A model generated the notes under the pieces. The model was not told the origin of the DNA, ran no database searches, and saw only the letters and a program-made list of their open reading frames with translations. Shown piece by piece: positions 10,416 to 20,828 of a DNA stretch of 31,464 nucleotides. Every line of letters begins with the position of its first letter. Within the stretch, counting starts at the first letter, position 1. The translations under genes were made by a program, and so were the position numbers. This DNA is from Syncephalis fuscata (taxonomy: Eukaryota > Zoopagomycota > Zoopagomycetes > Zoopagales > Piptocephalidaceae): assembly GCA_025786725.1 (NCBI GenBank), contig JAHLTZ010000086.1, positions 1-31,464 on the forward strand. The letters are read 5' to 3'.

Positions 10416-11371
10416 ATGCATCTGGATGAGCATTTAGCAGACTATAGTGCCATTGAGCTTCTTCAAGAAGCTCATAATGTAAAAGAGTTACAGGCCCGAT
10501 TCGTCAGTATACGAGGCCAGACAGCCATTTCCACAGCTTTATTATGTATATTTTTACGTAATACTTACTATGCTTTGTGCGTTATCTTTCGGCGTCCTGA
10601 CCGACTTGCTTCTTGGTGCTGTCTATTTATGTGTATGACTGGCACTTTAGTCCTGGCAATCACCTTGCTAGGATATAACTTGACAGGCGAGATTTCATGT
10701 CGAGAATCAACATGGATGCAAGCTATTGGCGATGTTATCTTTAACACAGTCATCAATATTATAATGCTTGAACGCGCATATCTTGCTTACCGTCGCAACA
10801 AGTGGATGTTAGTGTTTGGCATTCCTATTCTGATTATTCCACCTGCTTTATATCTTTATGTTTTTTCGAGCGATGTTGTAGCACATTTTGACACTGAATA
10901 CGCATGTCATACAACCTATCCTAAATATATCCCCTATGTCCACGCCCTTTTAGACTTACCGGCGTGCATTGTCTTTTCTGTTGCATTTTTCATCGTAGTC
11001 TATCGCCAATATAGCTTGGTTGGACATCAGTGTTGGCAAAAGCTAGCACGCGACGGTATTATCGCTATGCTTGCCATTATTTTTGCCGACATTTTCTGCT
11101 TGATTGGCAATTTGGCATTTCCCGTTTATTTAATGAATGATATTATTTTTCTGCTTGACTGGTAAGTTTAGTATGAATACAATGAATTAGCAAGCTAACA
11201 CTGTTATTTAGGGGAGGCCTTTCAACCTTGATAGTCAAGCATGCACATGATTCAGTATTTAAACACAAATATTCCATGGACACAAAAACCCATCCCATAG
11301 CTAAAACAACACAATTTGTTCAAACAAGTATTACGGCTAGTGAATTCACGAGAATAACATTGGATTATTGA
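10416..11371 (+). CDS. seven-transmembrane (GPCR-like) protein, 2 exons
   Basis: I recognise the architecture but not the family. Exons 10416-11161 and 11212-11371 give 301 aa. Hydrophobic segments lie at about residues 36-58, 64-86, 97-120, 127-148, 166-193, 207-231 and 233-255, followed by a polar tail of about 45 residues. The short intron (GTAAGT...TTTAG) falls within the last membrane segment. Cysteines just before segment 3 (ISCRES) and in the loop before segment 5 (YACHTTYP) are placed like the conserved disulfide of G-protein-coupled receptors. ERAYLAYRR follows segment 3, near where GPCRs have the DRY region. The ATG at 10416 is the first AUG of the frame; upstream codons are open but lack an ATG. 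The ligand is unknown. Confidence 0.72.
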
Positions 11372-11811
11372 TATATTTCAATGAATTATTTATCACTTAA
11401 ATAGACTATTTCAAACGTATTTATATCCAGGAATAATAAAATTTTGCATAGCGATTATTGTTCATATTTGTAATATAGCCAATTATCTGCAACTACAATA
11501 AAACATCATATAAAACATTGTTATCAATCATACTCAATACACCAAATTTTCGGTAATCATCATAAATGTAAAACAATTTTAATAGAGGCATCAATATGAT
11601 TACAAGCATTATCACTTGGTAGTGTTTGCTTTTATTTAGATATTGTCAATGCTTATAACCAGTAATAATTAACACTAATGAAATAATAATAACTTTTCGA
11701 CCACATGTTCTAAATAGTGTTTTAAAAAGCAGAAGTAACAGCCAACATTGTTACACTTTCTATCGCATGACCATCCCTTTACGTTAAACAGCTATACTGT
11801 GTAGAGTTAGC
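11372..11811. other. intergenic, AT-rich
   Basis: This 440-bp stretch lies between two genes on the plus strand. It contains AATAATAAAATTTTG about 60 bp after the 7TM stop (near 11430), a plausible poly(A) signal. No ORF or RNA gene is recognised. The second half should hold the promoter of the reductase gene. Confidence 0.4.
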
Positions 11812-12976
11812 ATGAGTACAAACCTTGACGATTTTCCTAGCTTTTGCTTTGGAGCAGGTGTATTTAGTGGAGCCTACAATTCAATTACTGAAACCAATGC
11901 TTATGCTGCTATTGAACAAGCACTAGAACGAGGCATGTTGACCGTTTGAATCTATTACAGCCGCTAACTCGCTAATGATGAACACTAGGTGTGCGTATGT
12001 TTGATACAGCACCTTATTATGGACGCAGTGAAATAATACTTGGCAAGGCACTACAACGAGTAGTAAAGCGTTTTCCACGCGATCAATATCTTATTTCTAC
12101 CAAGATAGGGCGATATGGACCAAAACGTGCCGATTTCGACTATTCAGCCTCTCGAGTACGGCAAAGCATCAAAGAAAGCTGTGATAGACTAGGTGTTGAC
12201 AAACTAGACATTGTATTCTGTCACGATGTTGAGTTTGTTTCAGAGGCTCAGGTATTGGATGAAGCATTACCAGCATTGTTTGAACTAAAGGTAAATAGTA
12301 TCGATAGTTTAATTGATGGCACTTGTAATAGTAACTGATTGGTTGTAGGAACAAGGCTTAATCGGTCGTGTAGGCATTAGCGGTATGCTATAGACTATAA
12401 TTATATACTTGTACTTATTTGTTTATAGGCTATCCACTGGATGTTTTGTTGAGTATTGCAGAGAAACAAGCTGCACGTAACCAGCCACTTGACATCTTAC
12501 TTAGCTATTGCCATTATACGCTGCAAAGTACGCTGTTGAAAGAGTATAGTCCTCGATTTAGAGCCACTGGCATATCTCGAATTATAAATGCATCTCCACT
12601 ATCAATGGGTCTATTTCGTGATGCAGATCCACCAGAATGGCATCCAGCTAGCCAGGAACTTCGACAAACCGCCCGACACTGTGCAGCATTGTGTCATGAA
12701 CAAGGGTGTTCAATCGCAGATATTGCCCTTTATTTTTCAATGCAGTTTACTGGTGCTGATACTATCATTGTAGGTTGTTCTACACCAGAGGAACTTGACT
12801 GTGCATTGGATCGTTTCATGGAAATTCATGGCCCAAATCAATCTGCAATACACTCTTTTGGCACAAATAATAATGGATACGATAAGGCGCACTATACGTC
12901 ATGTCTAAAGCAAATCCAGCTTTTATTGGCACCTTATCATAATGTTTCATGGGCATCTCCTCCTCCTGATGCTTAA
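11812..12976 (+). CDS. ARA2: aldo-keto reductase, D-arabinose 1-dehydrogenase (ARA2) / L-galactose dehydrogenase type, 4 exons
   Basis: Exons 11812-11932, 11989-12290, 12349-12382 and 12429-12976 join to 334 aa. In fungi this family oxidises D-arabinose to D-arabinono-1,4-lactone in D-erythroascorbate synthesis; the plant relative makes L-galactonolactone. The AKR tetrad is visible: Asp46 and Tyr51 in FDTAPYYG, Lys79 in ISTKIG, His119 in DIVFCHD. Subfamily marks are SYCHYTLQ, INASPLSMGL and PEWHPAS. The first intron (11933-11988) begins with GC instead of GT. The ordinary GT donor four bases downstream gives no open frame, while the GC donor gives ERG-VRMFDTAP, as the family requires. Substrate is inferred from family resemblance only. 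Confidence 0.92.
11933..11988 (+). other. GC-AG intron in the ARA2-like gene
   Basis: This 56-nt intron starts GCATGT and ends CACTAG. CTAAC and CTAAT branch-point-like words precede the acceptor. It is the only splice pair seen that restores the FDTAPYYG motif in frame. Confidence 0.8.
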
Positions 12977-13153
12977 TTATATAAAATGCTCATTTTAACA
13001 TAAATACCAATCATTGTCATCAGTGTCATATTTTATATTCATTAGAACACAATTGCCAACAATAAACACCATAATCTATCACAGCATATTATTTAATTAT
13101 TATCAGGCAGTATAGCATTATAAAATGTTTGTTCATCCATCTTATTCGTTTAT
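12977..13153. terminator. shared 3' region of two convergent genes
   Basis: Only 177 bp separate the stop of the reductase (+) from the stop of the SUZ-domain gene (-). Poly(A)-signal-like AATAAA words occur on both strands, for example CAATAAACACC near 13060. Both 3' ends must be processed within this space, so the transcripts may overlap. Confidence 0.4.
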
Positions 13154-13736
13154 TTATTTCTTAATAGTTACATGATTGGGCGTTGTTGATACTTTGGATG
13201 GTTTGGTTGGTATAGTATGCTTTTCAGGGCTCTCTTGACCTTTATTAGAGCAAGTAGAAGTATCATCGCCAAATATACGTCGGCGAGCAGCCTCATAGCT
13301 CTTTTGTCGTTCATCGATAGACGGCGACGCTGCTGCTTGTTTGTTTGCTCTTTTGTCTATCGTTTCTTTGGGTCGTTGAAGAATCTTTCGCTAAATATCT
13401 AATGGTTATTCATAATAACATAGTAATTATTCCGCTATCTACTTGCCTCTGGCACATATTGAGTACGGTCAGGATTATTATGCACAACTATTACATGTTC
13501 ACCGCGATTTCTATTTGTCATTATTAGTATAAATTGTAAATACAATACGTCTACTTACGCCTCTTCCCATAGTTGTTGATTCCTGGCATGTTCGGTCGAT
13601 AAGCCTTGAATAGGCAAAGGCTCCAACTAGACTATCGATCAGTATGCATTGCACAGTAGAATTGCCTACTTACTCCGGCGTCTTCGGCCGCCTCCCAATC
13701 ATCGTAACAGTCATCTTGGTTGTTAATGCTACTCAT
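13154..13736 (-). CDS. SZRD1: SUZ domain-containing protein (SZRD1-like), 4 exons
   Basis: Exons 13736-13674, 13626-13559, 13510-13447 and 13390-13154 give 143 aa. The N-terminus MSSINNQDDCYDDWEAAEDA resembles the acidic start of SZRD1 (SWEEAADSG). Residues 66-106 carry the SUZ signature: KILQRP, then SIDERQKSYEAARRRIFGD. SUZ domains bind RNA in proteins linked to mRNA regulation. A Ser/Thr/Pro/Lys-rich tail ends in IKK. The length is close to animal SZRD1 (about 150 aa). The third intron starts with GC (GCAAGT): reading through meets a stop within four codons, and no GT donor restores the frame. The gene converges on the reductase gene. Confidence 0.83.
13391..13446 (-). other. GC-AG intron in the SZRD1-like gene
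   Basis: On the minus strand the intron starts GCAAGT and ends TATTTAG. It joins TQYVPE to RKILQRP, the start of the SUZ motif. It is the second GC-AG intron in the window. Both keep the rest of the donor consensus fairly well. Confidence 0.75.
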
Positions 13737-13894
13737 TGATAAATAGTGTGGATATGGCTAATGAAATGTTGAATTGGCAAGGCCTTGTTTCACCAATAAT
13801 TCAAAGACAGTTGATCAATTAAAATTAGTTACTATTATTATTAAATACTGTAACATCATAAGTAAACGGGTGAGTTGTGTTAAATTTGTTAATA
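13737..13894. promoter_or_regulatory. upstream region of the SZRD1-like gene
   Basis: A 158-bp AT-rich gap lies between the SUZ gene start and the truncated end of element copy B. The promoter of the SUZ gene must lie here or inside the element. No motif is assigned. Confidence 0.3.
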
Positions 13895-16716
13895 ATGAAG
13901 TTAGAACAAACATAAAAGCAGTTCTGGATAAAGGAAGACTAGGCGAGTATAGAATAGTATATAAAATGGTAAATGTACGGTGAGAAAGCATATAAAACGA
14001 TGTCAAAGCTATAGTGTGTATAGCATAATAAGTGGAGTGAATAAAGTATATTGAAACATATAAACAATAGAATGTGTCTAGTATGTTATAAAATGGTATA
14101 TATCATTATAGAATAAAATAGAATGATATAGGTGAATAAAGTATATGTGTACTGAATATATGCATACTGGATAATGAATCTACAACGATGAGTATTTGAT
14201 GATTGATGTTACTCACTATCAACTAGCATGTTCAATAGATTAGATGCTATTAAATGTAGCCATTTGACCACCGGATCATGTTAAATGGCAATAAATAAAA
14301 CAGCAATAAATAAATCATTGGCACTATTATTAAAATAGTTGGCGTAGATGCAGTATTGAATGTAGCTACTTGTAATCTAGCCATTCAAGTATCAGTGACT
14401 TTAATTGAATACATGTACCAGTATTTTAGTTTTAATAAACATAATAAGCACAACATTAGACAAACTAGTAATGGAGTCACAGTGTTATGTTGATTCAGCA
14501 AACACCTCATGCGCTTCTTTATTAAATCTACCATTTCAATGTAATATATGTGTAATGCCCACCACCTCCCTCTTTATTACCACCACTTCAATCAAACCAA
14601 AGCATTTAGCAGATGCGCAATAGCAATGCCAGTTAGTGTTGGGTAATATAAACCAGATAAGTATATGTCCCATTTAGAATCCAGCCCAAACAATAGTACC
14701 AACGACAGTATACAGTATTGTTGTCGATGCTTGTGCCAACGAATTCTATAGTTGGTATTGTAAGTTGCATGCAAAATATTTGTGTCCGATAACAAATGCA
14801 GTTCAGATATACTTGTTGATCCGGCACCAATGGTTGAATAGCTATAATAAAAGTGCGTTAGTATTGTTTAGTAGTAATAAGCACCTACATCTAGTTGATT
14901 GTTCCTTGCGTATAGTTTATAGTGTACACGAGTGTAGTTGTTTGTGTATTGTTGTTATTTGTTATACAAATAAACTAGAAATGTTGTTAAAAGTTGTTAA
15001 ACAAGATAGCAGCTAATATAGCAACTATACGTCCACCTGGAGTACCGGCAATACTACGACTTGGGCGTAAGTAACATTTGTCGGATGCGTACAGCTCTAT
15101 ATTAGCTGCTATCTTGATGGCAATGCTGTTCAATAAATGTTACAAAATGCCATGGCAATTCAAGCGTAGCAATAAGCTGCACCAAACTATGGATTCACCC
15201 ATTTGTAGTTGATGTCTAGAGCTGAACACATGAACACCACAACATATTACAACTAAACAGCACATAGCCATATACTGATATGTCATTAAATGATTGTAGA
15301 ATAACTGCTAGCTTTCTCTACAATACAATCGATAGTAGAGCTACAATTCTATTTCAGTCGCCATTGCAGAGGACCTTCGGTCAGTCAAATTAATTTTCGT
15401 GTAACGCAGTCGAAAATCAAACAGTATGGTAGCTAGTGTTATTACAATCGTTTAACAACACCCACAAGTAAACAGTGTAATGCATGGTATTCAGTACGAA
15501 TAAGCCATATATCACACCAGTCCAGTGTGCAATGATAGTATCAGCAAGTTGAAGGCTATCAAACACACCTCCAGTGCACGTTCAATACAAGTGAGCACTA
15601 ACATATGACCACCCATACGGGTCGCCGCATCAACATGAGGGGAGTGCCAGCAATACTGACTTGCTAAACACAGTACTGCACACCCTGTTATCCCACATAT
15701 CTCCGCACTATGCTAGTATATAGCCGCCTAGTGCAGGCAACCATATAGTTGCTGAGCTAGTATAACACAATAGTCTGCACTATTGTACTCTACATTCAAC
15801 ACAGCTCAAATGCATAACGCAGTATATCGTGATCAACCAACAAGGAGGTCACACACCACTAGATATAGCTACTAGAACATATGCTTTCAGCAACAAGCGG
15901 TTTACAGCATATTAACAACTAGAAACAAGAGAAAGCGAAGTAATGAGCAAAAGTACGCTCAGCACAGCCTTATAAGCTTATTCCAAAATATATCCACCAA
16001 TTAGAATGGACAATATTGGTAGAGTACATGGCGACTGTTTATTGGTGTATTGCGCCTGGCTGGACCATTTTGGTGCACGGATGCCATTTCACCACTAGAT
16101 CAGATGATAGTCCCTTTTTTATTCTACACTTGTCCACAAAACAATCATATCTGCACCAGTCGGTTGACTCGATTGTCCATCCAGCTATACTGAAGTGTGC
16201 TTCCATGTCAATTATAAATACAGGTAGCAATAAATATTTTATTAGCAGTTTATGTCTATTCTATAGCAGAATGATAAGCATGTGAATGAATAACAACATC
16301 GCAACTGTATTGCTAGTGATTTAATAAAATAAATGAGTTGATATTTATAAATAACAAAATAGTGTCAAATGAACAGCAGTTTTAGCTAGCGCATATCTAA
16401 TGTATTATACAGTTATAGAATATCATAAATATACAATGAGAAAGTATAAATAGCAACATTGAAGCTATATTATTTATTAAGCAATAAAACGATTTAATAT
16501 ATATAACAATATATATTGTCTGTATACCATAGAATAGTATATAGTTGTATGGATATACAATGGAAATGATATAAATGGATGGAGGATATATGCATACTGG
16601 ATAATTGATCTACGATGATGAGTATTATGGACCCTGGCATGATTTACCACCCATTTTCATATTCAATAAAACAAATGTTATTAGATGTAGTCATTTGGCC
16701 ATTAAATCATACTAAA
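13895..16716 (-). mobile_element. large non-autonomous TIR element, copy B (inverted, truncated)
   Basis: Read on the minus strand, this copy starts at 16716 with TTTAGTATGATTTAATGG and follows copy C almost base for base. Similarity stops near 13895, so about 450 bp of the right-hand end, including the outer right terminal repeat, are missing. It shares variants with copy C that copy A lacks, such as GCCAGGGTCCATAATAC near the left end, and about 18 bp beyond the presumed left end (TATAAATAAACACAAATG). B and C are therefore sister copies. Its left end lies about 90 bp from the stop codon of the SRP receptor gene. The same short paired ORFs (16016-16285 and its antisense) occur but have no recognisable product. 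Confidence 0.75.
15002..15116. repeat. 115-bp hairpin in element copy B
   Basis: Same inverted repeat as in copy A, with arms CAAGATAGCAGCTAATATAG and its near reverse complement. The inner CCGACA/TGTCGG pairing of copy A is weakened here by a base difference (TTGCCGG). Confidence 0.7.
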
Positions 16717-16804
16717 TCATTTGTGTTTATTTATAAAAGAAAGCCAAGATTAACTACAACGATTACTATTTCTTAATTTCTGTCGCGTCAATTATTAATG
16801 GTAT
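16717..16804. other. short gap: 3' flank of the SRP receptor gene
   Basis: Only 88 bp lie between the element end and the SRP receptor stop codon. On the minus strand AATAAA-like words occur at the element edge, so the transposon border may supply the gene's poly(A) signal. Confidence 0.3.
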
Positions 16805-19121
16805 TTAATCACGTAACAATGATTGCACTACATGTGGCACATTCATGCCTTTAAGATCGGTGTAAGTTTGACCAGTGCCAACAAATAGAATAGGCTGACC
16901 AGTAATAAATGTCATTGACAATGCAGCGCCAACCTAATAGCAATAACAATAGCGTGTTAGTCAGAACAAATAGTCAATATTAAATAGCTAGAGCATTAAT
17001 GTAAAGCATACCTTATCATCTATAGTATCAAATTTTGTTAATATAATACCATCAATTTGACGCGGATGCTGTAGTCCAGAGAAGTCTTTTAATGCTTGAT
17101 TGAATTTAGTTAATTGATCGACAGCCTCATTACCCACTAATGCTTCTCCTACAAATATAATCTTGTCAGGATTATTGACACTGACAAGCTATAGGCCATG
17201 ATTAGTAAACACTACACCAACAAATATGATTAAATAAGCTACCTTGGACAAGGATCGCATTAATGGTTCATTATCTTGCATACGTCCTGCTGTATCCACC
17301 AAAACTACATCGAATTTATTGGCCTTGGCTATTATACATTACATTAATAATTGTGTTTTAGTCGGTACTAATCTATTGATAAATTAAAACTTACCATAAC
17401 TAATGGCATCTTTGGCAATACCTGCCGCATCTTTACCATAGCCACGTTCATACAATTCAATACGGGCCGTCTTTTCAAGTGCACACAAATTACGTGCATG
17501 TACACGCAGCTGTTCTACTGCACCTGATCTAAATGTATCACACGCAGCAATAAGCACGCTAAGCTTATTTTGAAGTAGCCAGAAGCATGTTTTTGACAAA
17601 TTGGTCGATTTACCAACGCCGTTGACACCGACAAACACCATTGTGTAAGGGCGATGCTCATCACGAGCGGCAAATACATCACGTAGTACATCGAGTGAAG
17701 TACGTGGTGTAAGAATACGAGTTACTGCCGTCTCCATTTGTCGCTTCACTTCTGCCTTTACACCTTTACATCACCAAACAATATTAGTTGTCAGGTAGAC
17801 CATTGAGCCATAAACCTACTCTTGAATGTACCAAGTCGACGACCTACAATACCGCTAGAAATAGATTCACACAAATGGTCAGCAATATGAGCTGCAACAT
17901 TCTTATTAACTAAATGCTCTTTCATTGCTCTCATCACTGGTGCCAAATCCGATTCAGTCACCGCCGCTTGACCAGTAATACGTTGGAAGAATGACATCAT
18001 ACCACTTGGTCCAGCTTCATTATGGCCGTCGTCATCATCATCATCCTCTTCGTCGTCGGAATTGCCCATAGTACGAACATTGTATATGCCACCCGATATT
18101 TGTTCGCCCAATGCTGATCGATCAATCTATCGAAATACATCAATATTATTGGCAACATTACCATTTATTGCACTTACCAATCGCTCTGCATCAATCGTAT
18201 TATTTGCCGTAAGATCACTTTGACCGCTAAAATCAAGTGTTTTTGCTTGTTCTTCATTATACGTGTCATCCCATACTCGTGGCTTACGTGCTGAGTTCTT
18301 TGATTCTCTATCGTCGCTCGTTATAAACAAATATAGCCAGTAAATATTGATTAGCTTACTTTTTGGGTTTATCCTTATTACCACGTCTTCCTTTGCCATG
18401 TCTCTGTACTCTTGGTGAATCCACACCGACTTGTTCGTCCTCATCGTCATTAGTTTCAGATGCATGGCTGGATGCACTTGTATTGACCTTTTTGCCTACA
18501 CCATTTAATAAACAATTGAATATTCTATTAAAGCCTAATTACCTTTACCACGGGATGCTTCCAATGTATTCTGATACTTTTTAGTTTCCTCAAATCGACG
18601 CGGTGCTTTGGTGGCACGAGACTAGTGATAATAAACATCAGTGTCACAGTACTATGGGTTTATATACTTACTGAATACTCTCGTTCCTCTAGTTTCCGCG
18701 TAATATTGTTATATTTAATATCGAATTTGGCAAACTGATCTTGTGGCAGTACGATGGTTAAGCAGCTAACCAAAATGTCGGAAAACATGTCGGTGAATGC
18801 CCGTCGTACGCCAAGTAACAAATCTTCTACATAGGCTAACTGTAGAATCTTTTGGTAAACTGCCTGATAACACTAGTAGTTAGACCAACTGTATAGATAT
18901 AGGTATATACAGGTTCAACCTACTACAAAGACAAGATTCAGTTCATTGGCCAACGTCCACTGTACGGTATAAGAGCCACTTTCAAAAGCCCGTTGTCCTG
19001 TACGCTCCTCCACTAATACTTCGCGTACCAGATCATCTACTGGATTGCTTTGTAGCGGTGAGAAGGAACTCGACCACAGAACTATACCGCCTCGAGTGAA
19101 GATTGTGAAATGATCCAGCAT
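16805..19121 (-). CDS. SRP101: signal recognition particle receptor subunit alpha, 10 exons
   Basis: Ten exons join to 603 aa: 19121-18924, 18863-18672, 18621-18543, 18495-18360, 18316-18178, 18126-17820, 17763-17395, 17328-17243, 17188-17012, 16933-16805. The protein docks SRP-ribosome complexes at the ER membrane, pairing its NG GTPase domain with SRP54. The N-terminal longin-like SRX domain starts [16 protein letters not shown] and should bind the beta subunit. A charged, low-complexity linker spans about 145-300. The NG domain carries GVNGVGKST (396-404), [20 protein letters not shown] (485-493) and TKFD (553-556), and ends [13 protein letters not shown]. Length matches fungal and animal homologues (about 600-640 aa). 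All introns are GT-AG, and the frame holds throughout. Confidence 0.96.
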
Positions 19122-19271
19122 GTTTGAATAGATGCAAGTAAAAGGTACGTAAGAATAGTAATATTAGTAAACGAAAAGCGATAACAGTCAATGATAACCA
19201 ATAAACACCAGTTTCAAAAAGTCAATGATAATCAACAATAAAGGTCTGATGGTAATTAGGTGATTAATTGT
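19122..19271. promoter_or_regulatory. upstream region of the SRP receptor gene
   Basis: This 150-bp gap separates the SRP receptor start from the stop of the small gene upstream on the same strand. It includes a short direct repeat, GTCAATGATAA(C/T)CAA, at about 19188 and 19219. The promoter must be compact or overlap the upstream gene. Confidence 0.35.
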
Positions 19272-19568
19272 CTAATAATGATTATAATAATGTGAAGAAA
19301 TAGAAGTATTTATTTTTTTTGAAGCTGTCGTCGATGCTGATGGCACTAGCTTATCTGCAATCGTTGAACTAGTTGTGCTTGCCTTATTGGCAGTGTTAGA
19401 AGCCTCTTTAGCTGTATCTTGGTCGACGGCCTGTTTGACACACTCTTTAACTTGCTTAGTTGCATCAGATTGGTTATTGTTTGCAGTAGTAGGCATTGGC
19501 GGTGGCTGGTCATGGAAAGGTGGCTGTTGCGCCATCTCTTTACGCAATGCATCGATATTCAGTGGCAT
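19272..19568 (-). CDS. small hypothetical protein starting MPLNIDALRKEM
   Basis: I do not recognise this gene. A single exon from ATG 19568 encodes 98 aa. The N-terminus (MPLNIDALRKEMAQQPPF) looks like a short amphipathic helix. A proline/asparagine stretch (QPPPMPTTANNN) follows, then a polar, Ala/Thr/Ser/Lys-rich region with two cysteines. The frame is open upstream for ten codons, but this ATG is preferred because a near copy of its first codons appears at another ATG (19749, plus strand, MSLNIDDLR). No membrane segment or known domain is seen. Its coding status rests on length, composition and that partial duplicate. Confidence 0.5.
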   Translation of the reverse strand: MPLNIDALRKEMAQQPPFHDQPPPMPTTANNNQSDATKQVKECVKQAVDQDTAKEASNTANKASTTSSTIADKLVPSASTTASKKINTSISSHYYNHY

Positions 19569-19734
19569 ATTGAACGAATAAAACAGTAAAGTATACAAGA
19601 TGAATCAAGTGATAATTGCGTGAAAATTAGCTTTATTGCGTTTTATAAATGAATTGCTTCACAACAGTAGATTGAATTAAAATTACGTCATTACTGTTTC
19701 AGTTTGGTTTATATATAATTATATTGCTCTATTT

Positions 19735-20135
19735 GTTTGACTGTAATATGTCACTCAATATTGATGACCTGCGTAAGTTGTGTAACAAAATGTAATATTA
19801 AAAGATGGCATTCAAAATGTAAAACAAAAAGGAACAAAGGGGTAGGACGAAAACAGCAATAACAAGAAATGATGCTTAAAGGCAGTAGAAAAAAAAGGGT
19901 ATATTTATGATGACAGATATAAACCACATGATGCAATGATCTCGCACACTGCCTGCTTTTACGTATAAATAGAGTCATATTGCACCCAGCATTTGAAATA
20001 AAAATAAGTCCTTTCTATTATTTGAATTTGTTTTATCAGAAATTGTGTGCGCTATCCCGACCCCTGATAACAATGACACCACAGTTGGTGAAGAGTCCGG
20101 GCATGTAGCCATCCTTTACCATTGTCATTGATTAT
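19735..20135 (+). pseudogene. left arm of a diverged inverted repeat; possible gene fragment starting MSLNIDDLR
   Basis: This arm aligns, in reverse orientation, with about 20465-20745. Conserved blocks include CACACTGCC, AAATTTGTTTTAT and GTTGGTGAAGAG...CCGGGCATG. An ATG at 19749 opens MSLNIDDLR, ending at a GTAAGT donor. An acceptor (TTTTATCAG, near 20040) could join a short frame PTPDNNDTTVGEESGHVAIL ending at a stop. The other arm encodes a similar peptide, DTTIGGGPGHAPIL. The conserved peptide suggests a duplicated small gene, but the arms could instead be the 3' ends and LTRs of decayed retroelements. No intact gene is claimed. Confidence 0.4.
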
Positions 20136-20153
20136 TCGATTTTGCGCTAGCTA

Positions 20154-20282
20154 ATGTCCTGGCCTAAGCCAGTTGGTAAACTTGGTCGTTGGTCCTTAAA
20201 GTTACAAGAATACCGACTCACGATGGAACATCGTCGCGGCATTGGAAATGATAACGCTGCACCATTGCTGTGTTATGTGTAA
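20154..20282 (+). pseudogene. Ty3/gypsy-type RNase H fragment
   Basis: A 42-codon frame reads KPVGKLGRWSLKLQEY followed by RLTMEHRRGIGNDNA. The pattern RW-x-L-x-LQEY...E-x-R-x-G-x-x-N-x-x-A is the end of the RNase H region in Ty3/gypsy-type pol proteins. No reverse transcriptase motif precedes it (an in-frame stop lies just upstream), and no integrase follows, so this is a decayed fragment. It sits between the two arms of the inverted repeat. Confidence 0.65.
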
Positions 20283-20464
20283 CAAACAGTTTATTTGATG
20301 ACAGGAAAAGGCGTAAATTAAACGTTTTTCATATTAATACCGCACTCGTTATTATATACAATTGGCATAACAAGCACCGTCACATATGAGCTGATTGGAT
20401 TAATTGAGCAAGACAAAATTGAAAAGTGATGTATATATTTAAATTGCAACACCATTGTTAATGG
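20283..20464. other. spacer between RNase H remnant and right repeat arm
   Basis: This AT-rich spacer has no recognisable coding content. An intact Ty3/gypsy element would carry integrase after RNase H, and none is visible here, which implies a deletion. Confidence 0.35.
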
Positions 20465-20745
20465 ACGGTGGAGAAAGAATGGGAGCATGCCCAGGTCCTC
20501 CACCAATTGTTGTGTCTTTATTATTGGGGAGGGGGTCAGGATAATACTCACAAGTACTGATATACATTAATAAAACAAATTTAAATAATGAATACAGTAT
20601 ATCTTTATTTATGCATAAAACACGGCAGTGTGTAGCGTTATTGCACCACGCGGTTCATATTTTTCGCCACAGATATCAATATATTATAATTACAATTAAT
20701 TATTTAAAGATGCAATACAGAGTTGACATATTGTGTGTCATTTAA
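20465..20745 (-). repeat. right arm of the inverted repeat, with a polypurine tract
   Basis: Reverse-oriented relative of 19735-20135. Matching runs include AAAACAAATT(T/C)AAATAAT and GGCAGTGTG. Read on the plus strand, GGGGAGGGGG at 20526-20535 resembles the polypurine tract that precedes a 3' LTR. Read on the minus strand, the arm has an open frame DTTIGGGPGHAPIL and, further upstream, an ATG at 20729 in a context similar to the ATG at 19749. Which reading is correct cannot be decided from this sequence. Confidence 0.5.
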
Positions 20746-20808
20746 TATTATTATAAATTTTGTCTATAAATAAACACAAATGATTTAGTATGATTTAATG
20801 GCCAAATG

Positions 20809-20828
20809 ACTACATCTAATAACATTTG
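20809..20828. repeat. target site duplication of the SINE, left copy
   Basis: This 20-bp sequence, beginning ACTACATC and ending ACATTTG, is repeated exactly at 21149-21168. Element copies A and B carry it only once and uninterrupted, so they represent the empty site. Confidence 0.93.

Noticed and set aside
19905-19975. Possible C/D-box snoRNA (ATGATGA ... no clear CTGA)
   Set aside because: There is no proper D box or terminal stem, and the stretch is part of the inverted-repeat arm.
20085-20115. GAGTCCGGGC, resembling a conserved RNase P RNA segment
   Set aside because: The other universally conserved regions are missing, and the segment is repeated in diverged form in the other arm.
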